Below are positions 1 to 8,246 of a DNA stretch of 64,000 nt, in pieces. Location: contig NZ_CP100454.1 of the NCBI RefSeq assembly GCF_024228315.1, positions 186,001-250,000 of the forward strand, in the 5' to 3' direction. The translations under genes and the position numbers were made by a program. The first letter of the stretch is position 1, and every line of letters begins with the position of its first letter. The notes under the pieces were generated by a model. The model searched no databases. It worked only from the letters and a program-made list of their open reading frames with translations, and was not told the origin of the DNA. The stretch is from Halomarina pelagica. GTDB lineage: Archaea; Halobacteriota; Halobacteria; Halobacteriales; Haloarculaceae.

Positions 1-392
1 GTTGGGTCTTCGAGGATATCTGCCGGCAGGCAGTCCAGCATCCCAACTTCCCCATTTCCGTGTCCCGGACTGGGACATGGTGGTACGACGAAGAGGAGAT
101 CGATGTCGCCGCTGTCAGTGAGGACGATGAACGACTCGTCCTCGGTGAATGTAAATGGACGAGTTCGCCAGTCGACGACGGCCTTCTCACGGCTCTCGAA
201 GGAAAAGCGTCGAGTGTTCGGTGGCGTGGAGTGAATCGAACTGAGTACCTCGTCTTGTTTTCGAAGAGCGGCTTCACTGAGTCGCTCCGAGAGACCGCGA
301 ACGAGCGGGACGATCTCTTGCTCTACGGTCTTCCAGAGCTGGTTACACTGTTCGATATCGAGACCACATCCGAGTCGGCACGGTCTACTTAA
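1..392 (+). CDS. Archaeal ATPase with DUF234-type C-terminal domain, 5' end outside window
   Basis: The frame is open from base 3 with no start, so this is the C-terminal end of a longer protein. It reads WVFEDICRQAV, then TWWYDEEEIDV and LGECKW. These are the hallmarks of the nuclease-like DUF234 domain that follows the P-loop ATPase domain in many archaeal AAA proteins. The E-I-D and E-C-K-W residues match a PD-(D/E)XK-type core. A GTG at 60 could be mistaken for a start, but conserved sequence lies upstream of it. The partner and substrate of these ATPases are generally unknown. The fold is recognised from motifs only. Confidence 0.8.
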   Translation, partial: WVFEDICRQAVQHPNFPISVSRTGTWWYDEEEIDVAAVSEDDERLVLGECKWTSSPVDDGLLTALEGKASSVRWRGVNRTEYLVLFSKSGFTESLRETANERDDLLLYGLPELVTLFDIETTSESARST

Positions 393-612
393 GCCAACGC
401 TCTGGTGTAGACCATTGTTGGTACAGAGCCGTCCGGCGATGTTGCTGTGGATGGACTCGGTGAGAGGGCTCTCCAGAACAGGAGTGCGCCGGTCCAGCGG
501 GAGGACCTACTGACCCGACTCAAAGTATGGGATCGTCAGCAACAATCTACTTCACAAGAGCGGTTCGAAAATAGGTGTTCCTTCGGGAGCCCCCTATGAT
601 AGTCTCGAAGAG
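393..612. other. Intergenic region with no recognisable gene
   Basis: These 220 bases lie between the ATPase stop and the stop of the convergent E1 beta gene. No conserved reading frame, tRNA or clear terminator was seen. Confidence 0.5.
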
Positions 613-1578
613 CTAGAAGACAGATTTAATTCCAGCTCTGATGCGTTTCACGCTTGGTAGGACTTCTTGCTCCAGCGCGGGACTCACCGGAATCGGGACG
701 TCCTTCACGCCGATAGTCTTCGGCGGCCCGTCAAGGCTGAAGAAATTATTCTCGACGATCTCGTTGGCGATGTACCCCTGCGTTCCGTAACGTTCGACGG
801 TCTCGTCGACAACGACAAGGTGGCCCGTCTTCTCGACACTCTCGGCGATGGTGTCAGTATCGAGCGGGGCGAAGGTCCGGGGGTTGATGAGTTCGACATC
901 CAGATCGAGGTCGGCTGCCGCCTCCTTCGCTCGGTGGAACATTACTTGCGTCGCCACGACCGTCACGTCTTCGCCTTCTTGTTCGACCACCGATTCCCCG
1001 AGAGGGAGGGTGTACTCCTCCTCTGGCACTTCCCCCTTCATCTCGCTCAGCATCTTATGCGGAAGGAAGAACACCGGGTTGTCGTCGCGTATCGAACTCT
1101 TGAGTAACCCCTTCGCGTCGTACGGCGTCGTGGCAGTGACGACGACCCAGCCGGGGACGTTCCCGATCCACGAGTGGACGGACTGGGAGTGCTGGGCACC
1201 GGCGCCGATACCCGCCCCCGACGGCGCGAAGATCGTGAGGGGGGCCGAGAGTCGACCCCCACTCACATAGGGCTGTTTCGGGATCTGGTTGAACACTTCG
1301 TCACCCGCGGTCGCGGCGAAGTCGGCGAACTGGAGTTCGGCGACTGGTCGAATTCCGCCAACGGCTGCGCCGAGCGCCATTCCGGCTATCCCGATCTCCG
1401 ACAGCGGCGTGTTCCTGACGCGGTCACCACCGTATTTCTCGTGGAGGCCTGCAGTCTCACCGAAGTTGCCGCCGAACTCCTCGACGTCCTCACCGAAGAG
1501 AACGACGTCATCGTCCCGCTCGAGTTCCTCGCCGAGGGCTTCCGCAATCGCTTCGATGTATGTGATCTCTCTCGTCAT
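613..1578 (-). CDS. 2-oxoacid dehydrogenase E1 component, beta subunit
   Basis: This is the beta subunit (321 aa, usual family length) of a thiamine-diphosphate 2-oxoacid dehydrogenase. With E1 alpha it decarboxylates a 2-oxoacid and passes the acyl group to the E2 lipoyl domain. The N terminus (TREITYIEAIAEALGEEL) and the blocks FGEDVEEFGGNFG, TPLSEIGIAGMALGAA and QPYVSGGRLSAPL are typical. The C-terminal transketolase-like half carries VELINPRTFAPLDTDTI. The start is two bases after the E1 alpha stop, so the subunits are co-transcribed. The substrate cannot be fixed. Acetoin or a branched-chain or aromatic 2-oxoacid is more likely than pyruvate, because this is an isolated copy with no E3. 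Confidence 0.93.
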   Translation of the reverse strand: MTREITYIEAIAEALGEELERDDDVVLFGEDVEEFGGNFGETAGLHEKYGGDRVRNTPLSEIGIAGMALGAAVGGIRPVAELQFADFAATAGDEVFNQIPKQPYVSGGRLSAPLTIFAPSGAGIGAGAQHSQSVHSWIGNVPGWVVVTATTPYDAKGLLKSSIRDDNPVFFLPHKMLSEMKGEVPEEEYTLPLGESVVEQEGEDVTVVATQVMFHRAKEAAADLDLDVELINPRTFAPLDTDTIAESVEKTGHLVVVDETVERYGTQGYIANEIVENNFFSLDGPPKTIGVKDVPIPVSPALEQEVLPSVKRIRAGIKSVF

Positions 1579-1580
1579 GG

Positions 1581-2567
1581 TTACTCCCCCTGCCCATACA
1601 GCGGGGTCCGGTAGACGTTCTCGTAGGCCGTTTCGGGTTCCGGTTCGGGGCTCTCACGGGCGAACTCGATGGCTTCCTGTACTTCCGCGCGGATGGCCTC
1701 GATCATCTCGTCGATGTCCTGTTCCGTGACGACGCCGTCGTCGAGCAATTGCTTTCGGTAGTTCTTGAGTGGGTCTTTCAGCTCTCGCTCCTCTTCGAAC
1801 TCGGTCTCGTCGCGGTACGTCTGCTTGTCACCCTCGAAGTGCGGGCCGAGCCGCGCGACGCGACTCTCGATAACCGACGGCCCTTCCCCGTTTCGGGCAC
1901 GTTCAATTGCCTCAGAAACGGTTTCGTAGACCGTCTCTACGTTACTCCCGTCAATGCTCTCGTTAGGGATCTTGTGTGGAATCCCATAGTCTGAGAGGTT
2001 GTCGGGTGACAGTGCCGACGATGGGGTCGAAATCGCCCACTGGTTGTTCTCGATGACGAACACCACCGGGAGGTCCCAGTAGGACGCGAATACCAACGCT
2101 GTGTGGAACGATCCCCTGCTGGTCCCGCCGTCACCGATCGTCGTGACCGCGACGTTGTCCGTCCCTTTCATCTCCTCGGCGAACGCCAGCCCGACCGCTG
2201 GATTCTGCCCGGACCCGATCGTCGCGGCGTGTCCGTACAGCTTCCGCCCGACGTCCGAGACGTGCATCTGTCCGCCGTACCCCTTGTTCGACCCGCCGCT
2301 CTTGCCGTACAACTCGGCCATGATCTCACCGAGCGGGACGCCTTTCGCGACGTACTGGCCGACGAGTCGGGCCCCACCCACCGCCAACCAGTCGTCGTCC
2401 CGCATCGCCTGACTCATCCCTACGTGCGTTCCTTCGTGTCCGTAGTCCAGGTGGACGAACCCCGGAATCTCTCCTTCCTGAAACCGAGTCTTGATCTCGT
2501 CTTCGAACTCCCGAATTCGGAGCATTTCTCGAAGGAACCGTTTCGAGGTCTCCTCATCGATTGCCAT
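1581..2567 (-). CDS. 2-oxoacid dehydrogenase E1 component, alpha subunit (acetoin/branched-chain type)
   Basis: E1 alpha, 328 aa. The thiamine-diphosphate motif is complete: GDG at 145-147 and NN at 174-175. At the usual Y/H-R-x-H-G block before the AKGV segment the protein has GGARLVG (64-70). The arginine is kept, but the preceding aromatic or histidine residue and the following histidine are absent, so active-site specificity may differ from well-studied acetoin and pyruvate enzymes. The ATG at 2567 leads the E1 operon and diverges from the SDR gene. A 7-bp inverted repeat flanks its likely TATA element. Confidence 0.92.
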   Translation of the reverse strand: MAIDEETSKRFLREMLRIREFEDEIKTRFQEGEIPGFVHLDYGHEGTHVGMSQAMRDDDWLAVGGARLVGQYVAKGVPLGEIMAELYGKSGGSNKGYGGQMHVSDVGRKLYGHAATIGSGQNPAVGLAFAEEMKGTDNVAVTTIGDGGTSRGSFHTALVFASYWDLPVVFVIENNQWAISTPSSALSPDNLSDYGIPHKIPNESIDGSNVETVYETVSEAIERARNGEGPSVIESRVARLGPHFEGDKQTYRDETEFEEERELKDPLKNYRKQLLDDGVVTEQDIDEMIEAIRAEVQEAIEFARESPEPEPETAYENVYRTPLYGQGE

Positions 2568-2587
2568 TATCTATCACGGATTGCACT

Positions 2588-2625
2588 CCTCCGTGCCCCG
2601 CAATAAAAGTATCTCAGAACGGAGG
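2588..2625 (-). promoter_or_regulatory. Inverted repeat around the putative TATA box of the E1 operon
   Basis: CCTCCGT (2588-2594) and ACGGAGG (2619-2625) are perfect 7-bp arms. They flank a 24-base spacer holding an AT-rich TATA-like element (CAATAAAAG on plus), about 40 bases before the E1 alpha ATG. The placement suggests an operator, but no binding protein can be named. Confidence 0.4.
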
Positions 2626-2690
2626 TAAGAGCCCTACTACCCTGCACGGTATACAGTTCGGTTCTTCCCTATGCGTCGACGCCTGGGAAA

Positions 2691-2699
2691 TATTTATAC
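2691..2699 (+). promoter_or_regulatory. TATA box of the SDR gene
   Basis: TATTTATAC lies about 25 bases before the ATG at 2722. That is the spacing expected for a leaderless haloarchaeal transcript and supports this start. Confidence 0.6.
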
Positions 2700-2721
2700 G
2701 GTAGATTAGTAACCACGGTTC

Positions 2722-3531
2722 ATGGAGCTTGTTAGCAATCACGCGATCGTCACTGGTGGGGCACAGGGAATCGGTCGCGGTATCGCCGAATCATTCATGG
2801 CTCACGGGGCATCCGTGGCGCTCGCGGACATTGACGATGCGACTGCGACCGAGACGAGTGAGGAACTGACGGCCACACACGACGGCGAAGCGATCGCAGT
2901 TCAGTGCGACATAACGGACTCCGAGAGCGTCGAGGCGATGGTCGACCGCACTGTGGACCAATTCGGCGATGTCGGAATCCTCGTGAACAACGCTGGAGCA
3001 GCAGAACTCGCCCGGACGTGGGAGATGTCCGAGTCGGAGTGGCGGAAGACGGTTGATGTCTGTCTCAACGGGCCGTTCCTCTGCACGAAGGCCGTTCTCA
3101 ACCACATCCTGGAGGTGGGTCACGATGGCTCCATCGTCAACGTCAGTTCCCTCAATTACATCGCTGCGACGGACGGCCTTCCCCACTACTCCGCGGCGAA
3201 AGCGGGCGTTAGTCAGTTCACGAAGGTCGTCGCCGCGGAGGCCGGTCGGTACGGCATTCGCGTTAACGCCGTCGCTCCCGGCTCAACTCGGACACCACTG
3301 ACGGAAGGGAACGGCCTCTTAGAGGGGAAGATTGGCGAGGAGTTCGTGGATCGAACGCCCTTGGGCCGCATCGGTGAACCGGACGATATCGCCAAGGTAG
3401 TCACCTTCCTCTGCTCGGACTACGCACAGTGGGTAACGGGCGAGACGATCTGCGTTGACGGAGGGCAACACATCCGAGGACTCCACAGCTACTGGGACAC
3501 ACTCAACGAGATGGGACTTCTCGAGGAGTGA
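2722..3531 (+). CDS. Short-chain dehydrogenase/reductase (SDR)
   Basis: A classical SDR oxidoreductase of 269 aa. It has TGGAQGIGRG (11-20, cofactor-binding glycine motif), NNAG (89-92), Ser142/143, and the YSAAK catalytic pair Tyr156 and Lys160. ADIDD at the end of beta-2 (acidic) favours NAD over NADP. The C-terminal VTGETICVDGGQ is typical of FabG-like members. It sits between the E1 and E2 genes of a 2-oxoacid dehydrogenase, so it may supply or remove the substrate, for example as an acetoin or hydroxyacid dehydrogenase. That role is inferred from context only. Confidence 0.9.
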   Translation: MELVSNHAIVTGGAQGIGRGIAESFMAHGASVALADIDDATATETSEELTATHDGEAIAVQCDITDSESVEAMVDRTVDQFGDVGILVNNAGAAELARTWEMSESEWRKTVDVCLNGPFLCTKAVLNHILEVGHDGSIVNVSSLNYIAATDGLPHYSAAKAGVSQFTKVVAAEAGRYGIRVNAVAPGSTRTPLTEGNGLLEGKIGEEFVDRTPLGRIGEPDDIAKVVTFLCSDYAQWVTGETICVDGGQHIRGLHSYWDTLNEMGLLEE

Positions 3532-3699
3532 CGCCACGGCGGTGCCGACATAGACTGATCTACGTCTCCCGCCGAGCTCGTAGAGTCCACGATAGAAACG
3601 ACCGGATACGCGTTGAGCTAAGCGAATTATAGGTGCCACCTGGTGCGGTTAGTTCGACCGGGCGCAGTCTTCATTAGAGCGGGCTACGCGTAGGAAGCA

Positions 3700-4923
3700 A
3701 TGGTAGCCATTGTCAGGATTCCCAAGCTAGGACTGAGCGATTCCGGTGAACTCGTCTCGTGGGAAGTCAACGTCGGGGACCCTGTGTCGGAGGGGCAGCT
3801 CGTCGCGGTGCTCGAATCAGAGAAGGCGAGTGCTGAGATCGAAGCACCGTCTGACGGCGTACTGCTGGCGACGTACGTCGACGAGGGTGAAGAGATCGCC
3901 ATCGAAGTCGGTAGACCGCTGGCCGTCGTCGGCGCCGACGGTGAAGCCGTGCCCTCACTTGATGATATTGAGGGCGAGAGCGACGATAGCACGGAATCGG
4001 AAGCCGCGAAATCGGCAGTCACACCGGTGAGCGATGATGGATCGACGGATACGGAGAACGCGGACGTCAAAGCCACGCCGCGCGCACAACGGCGTGCGCA
4101 GGACGTTGATATCGACCTGAGTACGATAGAAGGAACGGGTCCACAGGGGGCGATCACGGAAGACGACATCGAACAGTATCTCGATGCGGGAGGAACCGAG
4201 GCAGACAATCAGGCCACTCCGGTTGGCAGGGAGCTGACAGTTACCGAGTCACGTGAACTCTCCGGCATCCGAAAAACGATCGCCGACCGTCTGAGTCAGA
4301 GCGCACGGGAGAAACCCCACGTGATGGGAACCCGGGAAGTGAGCATTGAACAGCTCGAACACGTCCCCAACCGCCTTAACGAGAAGTACGATGTTGCCAT
4401 CTCGCTGAACGACCTGCTCCTATACTTCATCGGGGAGGTTCTGGAGGACCTCCCCGAGTTCAACGCCCATTTCGAGGACGGTACTCACAAATTGATCGAC
4501 GAGATCAACGTCGGATACGCCGTCGACGGCCCGCGTGGTCTCGTCGTCCCCGTCATCCACGAGGTGCCGGATCACTCGCTCCCGGAGTTATCCGCGACGA
4601 GGCGAACGGTCGTCCAGCGCGTCCTCGACGACGACTTCGACTCTGCCGACCTCCAGGGGGGTACGTTCACCGTCACGAACGTGGGCGTCTTCGACATGGA
4701 CGTCTCGTACTCGATCATCAATCCACCCGAGGTCGCCATTCTCGCACTCGGGCGGCGGAAGCACGCACCAGTCGAACGCGACGGAGACGTGAGCGTCGAG
4801 AAAGTGATCACGTTCAGCCTGACGATCGACCATCGAGTGCTGGACGGCGCTGATTCCGGTGCGTTCCTGGAGCGATTGGCCGAGTACGTCGAGTATCCGG
4901 AGGCGGCGCTAGACGCCTTCTAA
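3700..4923 (+). CDS. 2-oxoacid dehydrogenase E2 (dihydrolipoyl acyltransferase)
   Basis: E2 core protein, 407 aa. The N-terminal lipoyl domain (about 1-80) has lipoyl-lysine Lys42 in ESEKASAEI. A linker rich in Glu, Ser and Asp follows. The peripheral subunit-binding domain lies at about 122-162 (TPRAQRRAQD, GTGPQGAITEDDI). The acyltransferase domain ends with DHRVLDG, with catalytic His378 and Asp382. It takes the acyl group from E1 and transfers it to CoA. It is on the opposite strand from the E1 genes but within 1.2 kb of them. No dihydrolipoamide dehydrogenase is present here, so E3 must come from elsewhere. Confidence 0.93.
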   Translation: MVAIVRIPKLGLSDSGELVSWEVNVGDPVSEGQLVAVLESEKASAEIEAPSDGVLLATYVDEGEEIAIEVGRPLAVVGADGEAVPSLDDIEGESDDSTESEAAKSAVTPVSDDGSTDTENADVKATPRAQRRAQDVDIDLSTIEGTGPQGAITEDDIEQYLDAGGTEADNQATPVGRELTVTESRELSGIRKTIADRLSQSAREKPHVMGTREVSIEQLEHVPNRLNEKYDVAISLNDLLLYFIGEVLEDLPEFNAHFEDGTHKLIDEINVGYAVDGPRGLVVPVIHEVPDHSLPELSATRRTVVQRVLDDDFDSADLQGGTFTVTNVGVFDMDVSYSIINPPEVAILALGRRKHAPVERDGDVSVEKVITFSLTIDHRVLDGADSGAFLERLAEYVEYPEAALDAF

Positions 4924-5002
4924 CTCGATGCTCCTCCCTGCTTTGCGAAACCACGTTACTCGACCCTACAACGGTTTATTAGAACAATACGCACCTAGCG
5001 GG

Positions 5003-5008
5003 TTTATC
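5003..5008 (+). promoter_or_regulatory. Probable TATA box of the acetamidase/formamidase gene
   Basis: TTTATC lies 27-32 bases before the ATG at 5035. A second AT-rich stretch (TTTATTAGA) lies at about 4973-4982. The first has the better spacing for a leaderless or short-leader transcript. Confidence 0.4.
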
Positions 5009-5034
5009 GTCGGTCACTCCGAGCACGATGTGGT

Positions 5035-6036
5035 ATGCAGACGATCGACAGGGACGCGGCAACGAAGTACGAGTTCGGGCGGGACATGAAGCCGCTGTTG
5101 ACGGTCGACCCCGGCGAATCGTTCCGGGTAGAGACGTGGGACGCGTTCGAGGGGGCGCTGTTCGATCACGGACTCGGCGAGTTCACGGCGGACGACGTCC
5201 CGGGACTACAGGCCCCGCCGCCGGCGTTCGACGGGAACCCGCTCGCCGGACCGGTTTACGTCGAAGGAGCAGAGCGAGGTGACACCCTGGCGGTAACCGT
5301 CGAGGCGATCCGTCCGGAGCGGGGGATGACGACGACCCTCGAGGAGTTCGGCTGTCTCGTCGGTCGAAGTGAGTGGGAGGAGTGTCAGGTCAACCTCGCC
5401 CACGAGGTCGACCTCGAACCGGGACCGAGCGGGACGACGGCCGATGGGAGCGCGCGAATGGACCTCGGCGAGCACGAGTGGACGTGGGATCTCAACCCCC
5501 ACATCGGAACGATCGCCACAGCGCCCGGTCGAACGGTGCAGGATTCGGTCACCTCGCAGGGACCGTGGGGCGGAAATATGGACGTGCGGGATCTCGATCA
5601 GGGCAGCACGGTGTATCTGAACTCGTTCAACGAGGGGGGCCTCCTCTTCGTCGGCGACGTCCACGCCTCACAGAGTGACTCCGAGTACACCGGGATCGCC
5701 GTCGAGTCCATCGCTGAACTCGTCCTCAGCGTCGATATCGTCGACACGCCCGTCCCCGGCGTCTTCCGGATCGAGGACGACGACGCGATTATCCACGTCG
5801 ACTCGGCCGTCAACGCGGGCAGCATCGAGGATGCGGTCAACGGCTGTTTCGAGGCGATGATGACCGAACTGGGGACCGACTACGGGGTGGGCAAGCGCGA
5901 GGCGTACGTGCAGATGAGTCTCAACCCAGCGATCACAGTTCGGCTCTACCAGTTCGTTCACCCGGGATTCGCGACGGTCGGCGTCAAACTCGATAAGACC
6001 TTCCTCGATCAGTTCACGGACACCAGAACCCCGTAA
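5035..6036 (+). CDS. Acetamidase/formamidase family amidohydrolase
   Basis: A 333-aa member of the FmdA/AmdA family, which hydrolyses short amides to ammonia and a carboxylate. Family blocks are visible: GNPLAGPVYVEGAERGDTL, then LNPHIGTIATAP, GGNMDVRDL, LFVGDVHASQ and, near the end, the YVQMSLNPAITVRLYQF segment. GDVHASQSDSEYTG corresponds to the conserved H-A-x-Q/M-G-D-G region, somewhat divergent. It stands alone, next to an amine-oxidising flavoprotein, so a role in scavenging nitrogen from amides is plausible. Confidence 0.88.
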   Translation: MQTIDRDAATKYEFGRDMKPLLTVDPGESFRVETWDAFEGALFDHGLGEFTADDVPGLQAPPPAFDGNPLAGPVYVEGAERGDTLAVTVEAIRPERGMTTTLEEFGCLVGRSEWEECQVNLAHEVDLEPGPSGTTADGSARMDLGEHEWTWDLNPHIGTIATAPGRTVQDSVTSQGPWGGNMDVRDLDQGSTVYLNSFNEGGLLFVGDVHASQSDSEYTGIAVESIAELVLSVDIVDTPVPGVFRIEDDDAIIHVDSAVNAGSIEDAVNGCFEAMMTELGTDYGVGKREAYVQMSLNPAITVRLYQFVHPGFATVGVKLDKTFLDQFTDTRTP

Positions 6037-6454
6037 TCGTTGCCTGTTGATAGCATGTGCGATTAGACGCTTAAAAGGGATTAGCCGGCTTCTTCTCGGC
6101 GCGCGCTTCAGTCGAAGCGGTCAAGTGAGCCAGAGCGCTCCTCGTTCAGGATATGGGTGTAGAACTGCGCGCACACAGCCGACAGCAGTCGATGGTATCA
6201 GTGAACGGCCGGACGCTCGTGTCCTAGCATGCACTGATCTGAGCATCACACTCCGCACCGACGGTTCGGTCGCGACCATCATCCGACGTGTGCGCTCTGG
6301 TGACGTGGCCTCGGCCGCCGGCCCTTGCATGCCGTCGCTCGACAGCAGGTCCTCAAGGACACTCCCAATCTCGATACTGACACCGAGATCGTCGCCGACT
6401 TGTGCTGTCGAGACTCATCCAAATATTAAAATAAACTGCAAACATGGTCGGCTC
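6037..6454. other. Intergenic region without a recognisable gene
   Basis: About 418 bases. A long frame runs through on the plus strand in phase with the downstream flavoprotein, but it lacks conserved sequence, and the dinucleotide-fold motif begins only after 6455. The last 30 bases hold the flavoprotein promoter. Confidence 0.5.
6425..6436 (+). promoter_or_regulatory. TATA box of the FAD oxidoreductase gene
   Basis: TTAAAATAAA lies about 25 bases before the ATG at 6455. This supports that ATG as a leaderless start rather than the far-upstream in-frame start at 6047. Confidence 0.55.
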
Positions 6455-7657
6455 ATGCTCGACAGAGACACTCTCCCAAGCCATTCTGACGTAGTGATCA
6501 TCGGTGGCGGGATTATGGGTACTAGTACGGCGTTCTTCCTCTCTTCAGAGACGGATCTTGACGTCACGCTAGTGGAGAAGCGTGGAATCGCGACAGGGTC
6601 TACGGGTGATTCGTCTGCCATTCTCCGCCATCATTACGGAGGACAAGATATTTACAGCAGAATGGCGTGGTGGAGTCACCAGTTCTATCGGCAGTTCGAA
6701 GAACAAACAGGGGAAGTGATCGCCCACGAGGAGAACCCCTTAGTCAGGTTTGGGAACAATGACAAGGAAGGAGGCGCGTACGCCAAGGAAGGATACGAAG
6801 TTCTCTCATCTCTCGATATTCCCGTGACCAAGTACGAGAGCGAGGAACTGCCGGCTCAATATCCGATGATTGCTGACGTAGATGCGTACGATTTCGGGGT
6901 ATCGGATGACACTGCCGGGTACTCAGATGGGGCGGATGCCGCAAACGGCTTTGCCCGTGCAGCACGGCAAAACGGAGCCACTGTGATTACTGGAACTAGC
7001 GTTGAATCAATCACCGTTGAGGAAGACTCCGTCGCCGGTGTTGAAACGGATGAAGGTGACGTAGCGTGCGATACAGTCGTCGTTGCAGCAGGACCGTGGA
7101 CTCCTCGATTTGGAGCAGACATTGGCATTGAAATCCCGATTTCAGTGACGCGCGAGCAAATCCTCATCTTGGACCCACCGGGAGAATACAAAAACAAATA
7201 CCCGTCATTGATTCCGACCACGGCCCTCCCAGGTGGCGAGTGGTATATTCGTCCTGACTTTGGCGACGGCATCTTAGTAGCAACGCATCATACCGCTGAA
7301 GAGGTCAACCCAGACTATTACGACAACAGTCCTGACGAGGATACGATCCTCGAACTTACTGAGAAACTCGGTGAGATGATCCCGGAACTACGAGACGCAG
7401 GAATTAGAGGTCAATACTGTGGCGTCTATTCATCGACCCCCGATCACGACTTCATTCTCGATCAGATCGGCCCTGACGGATGTTACTTCGCTTGTGGGTT
7501 CTCTGGCCACGGATTCAAGCAAGCTCCTGCGGTAGGGAGAATATTGACTGATCTTATCACCGAAGGCTCGACACAGTTGGTCGACGCAAGCTTCTTCTCA
7601 TATGATCGATTTGAGGAATCACCCAGCGGCCATGGTCGAGCCTCGGACAACGTATAG
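6455..7657 (+). CDS. FAD-dependent oxidoreductase (DadA / sarcosine-glycine oxidase-like)
   Basis: A 400-aa flavoprotein. DVVIIGGGIMGTSTAFFL at residues 12-29 is the N-terminal Rossmann FAD motif. GIATGSTGDSSAILRHHY is the second conserved block. The C-terminal CGFSGHGFKQAPAVGR is the FAD-closing motif of the DAO superfamily. These enzymes oxidise secondary amines or D-amino acids to imines. The long upstream in-frame extension was rejected because the Rossmann motif should lie near the N terminus. Codon use is slightly more AT-rich than in the preceding genes. The specific substrate is not determinable. Confidence 0.88.
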   Translation: MLDRDTLPSHSDVVIIGGGIMGTSTAFFLSSETDLDVTLVEKRGIATGSTGDSSAILRHHYGGQDIYSRMAWWSHQFYRQFEEQTGEVIAHEENPLVRFGNNDKEGGAYAKEGYEVLSSLDIPVTKYESEELPAQYPMIADVDAYDFGVSDDTAGYSDGADAANGFARAARQNGATVITGTSVESITVEEDSVAGVETDEGDVACDTVVVAAGPWTPRFGADIGIEIPISVTREQILILDPPGEYKNKYPSLIPTTALPGGEWYIRPDFGDGILVATHHTAEEVNPDYYDNSPDEDTILELTEKLGEMIPELRDAGIRGQYCGVYSSTPDHDFILDQIGPDGCYFACGFSGHGFKQAPAVGRILTDLITEGSTQLVDASFFSYDRFEESPSGHGRASDNV

Positions 7658-7681
7658 ACTCGTAATAACCAGGAAGAGACG

Positions 7682-8197
7682 ATGCACGAAGTTAATGTAA
7701 TTAAACCGAATCATTCCCTCGAACAGGTATTAGATACACACGATATAGCGACACCAACAGACCAGATCAGGGTTATTGGATTGCCTAAGCTGATATCCCA
7801 GCATGATGTCGAGATTGAACGGAAGATATTCGAAAACCGTGAAACCACACTGTCTGTTACCGTAGATCTCCTCACAGGAACGTGCGTAAAAAATGATATC
7901 TACCCCGAAATTGAGAGCCAGTCCTTCAATTCTACGTCTCTTTTGAATCCCCGAATAGATAGACAGACAGCCATGGAGACAGCACATTCGTATGTCCGAC
8001 GACAAATAAATACATGGTATAAGTCGTTGAAAACCCCACAAATTACGGCTACAAACGACGAGACTGTCTTCCGACTATTTTGGATCGTTCCGTCAGCGAC
8101 GCCATCAATCATACACCTAATTGACACAATCACTGGCGAGATCACGGCACGTAACGCTACAGTCGGTGCATATCTGCCGAATTCGTCCTCCAAATAG
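7682..8197 (+). CDS. Hypothetical protein, possibly PepSY-like
   Basis: 171 aa starting 24 bases after the flavoprotein stop, so probably co-transcribed. No confident family. The C-terminal half (AMETAHSYVRRQI, then VFRLFWIVP and IHLIDTITGEI) has the helix-strand-strand pattern with a V/L-D-x-x-T/S-G-E-I turn seen in PepSY-type domains. There is no signal peptide or membrane segment. The gene is notably AT-richer than the window average, which suggests recent acquisition. It ends with a TAG stop. Confidence 0.6.
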   Translation: MHEVNVIKPNHSLEQVLDTHDIATPTDQIRVIGLPKLISQHDVEIERKIFENRETTLSVTVDLLTGTCVKNDIYPEIESQSFNSTSLLNPRIDRQTAMETAHSYVRRQINTWYKSLKTPQITATNDETVFRLFWIVPSATPSIIHLIDTITGEITARNATVGAYLPNSSSK

Positions 8198-8246
8198 AAA
8201 TCCAAGCACGCTCTCCTGGACTTGGCAACACAGTACGCGAATTAGT

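Noticed and set aside
6047..6454. N-terminal extension of the FAD oxidoreductase by 136 residues
   Set aside because: The FAD motif would begin far from the N terminus, and a TATA element sits just before ATG 6455.
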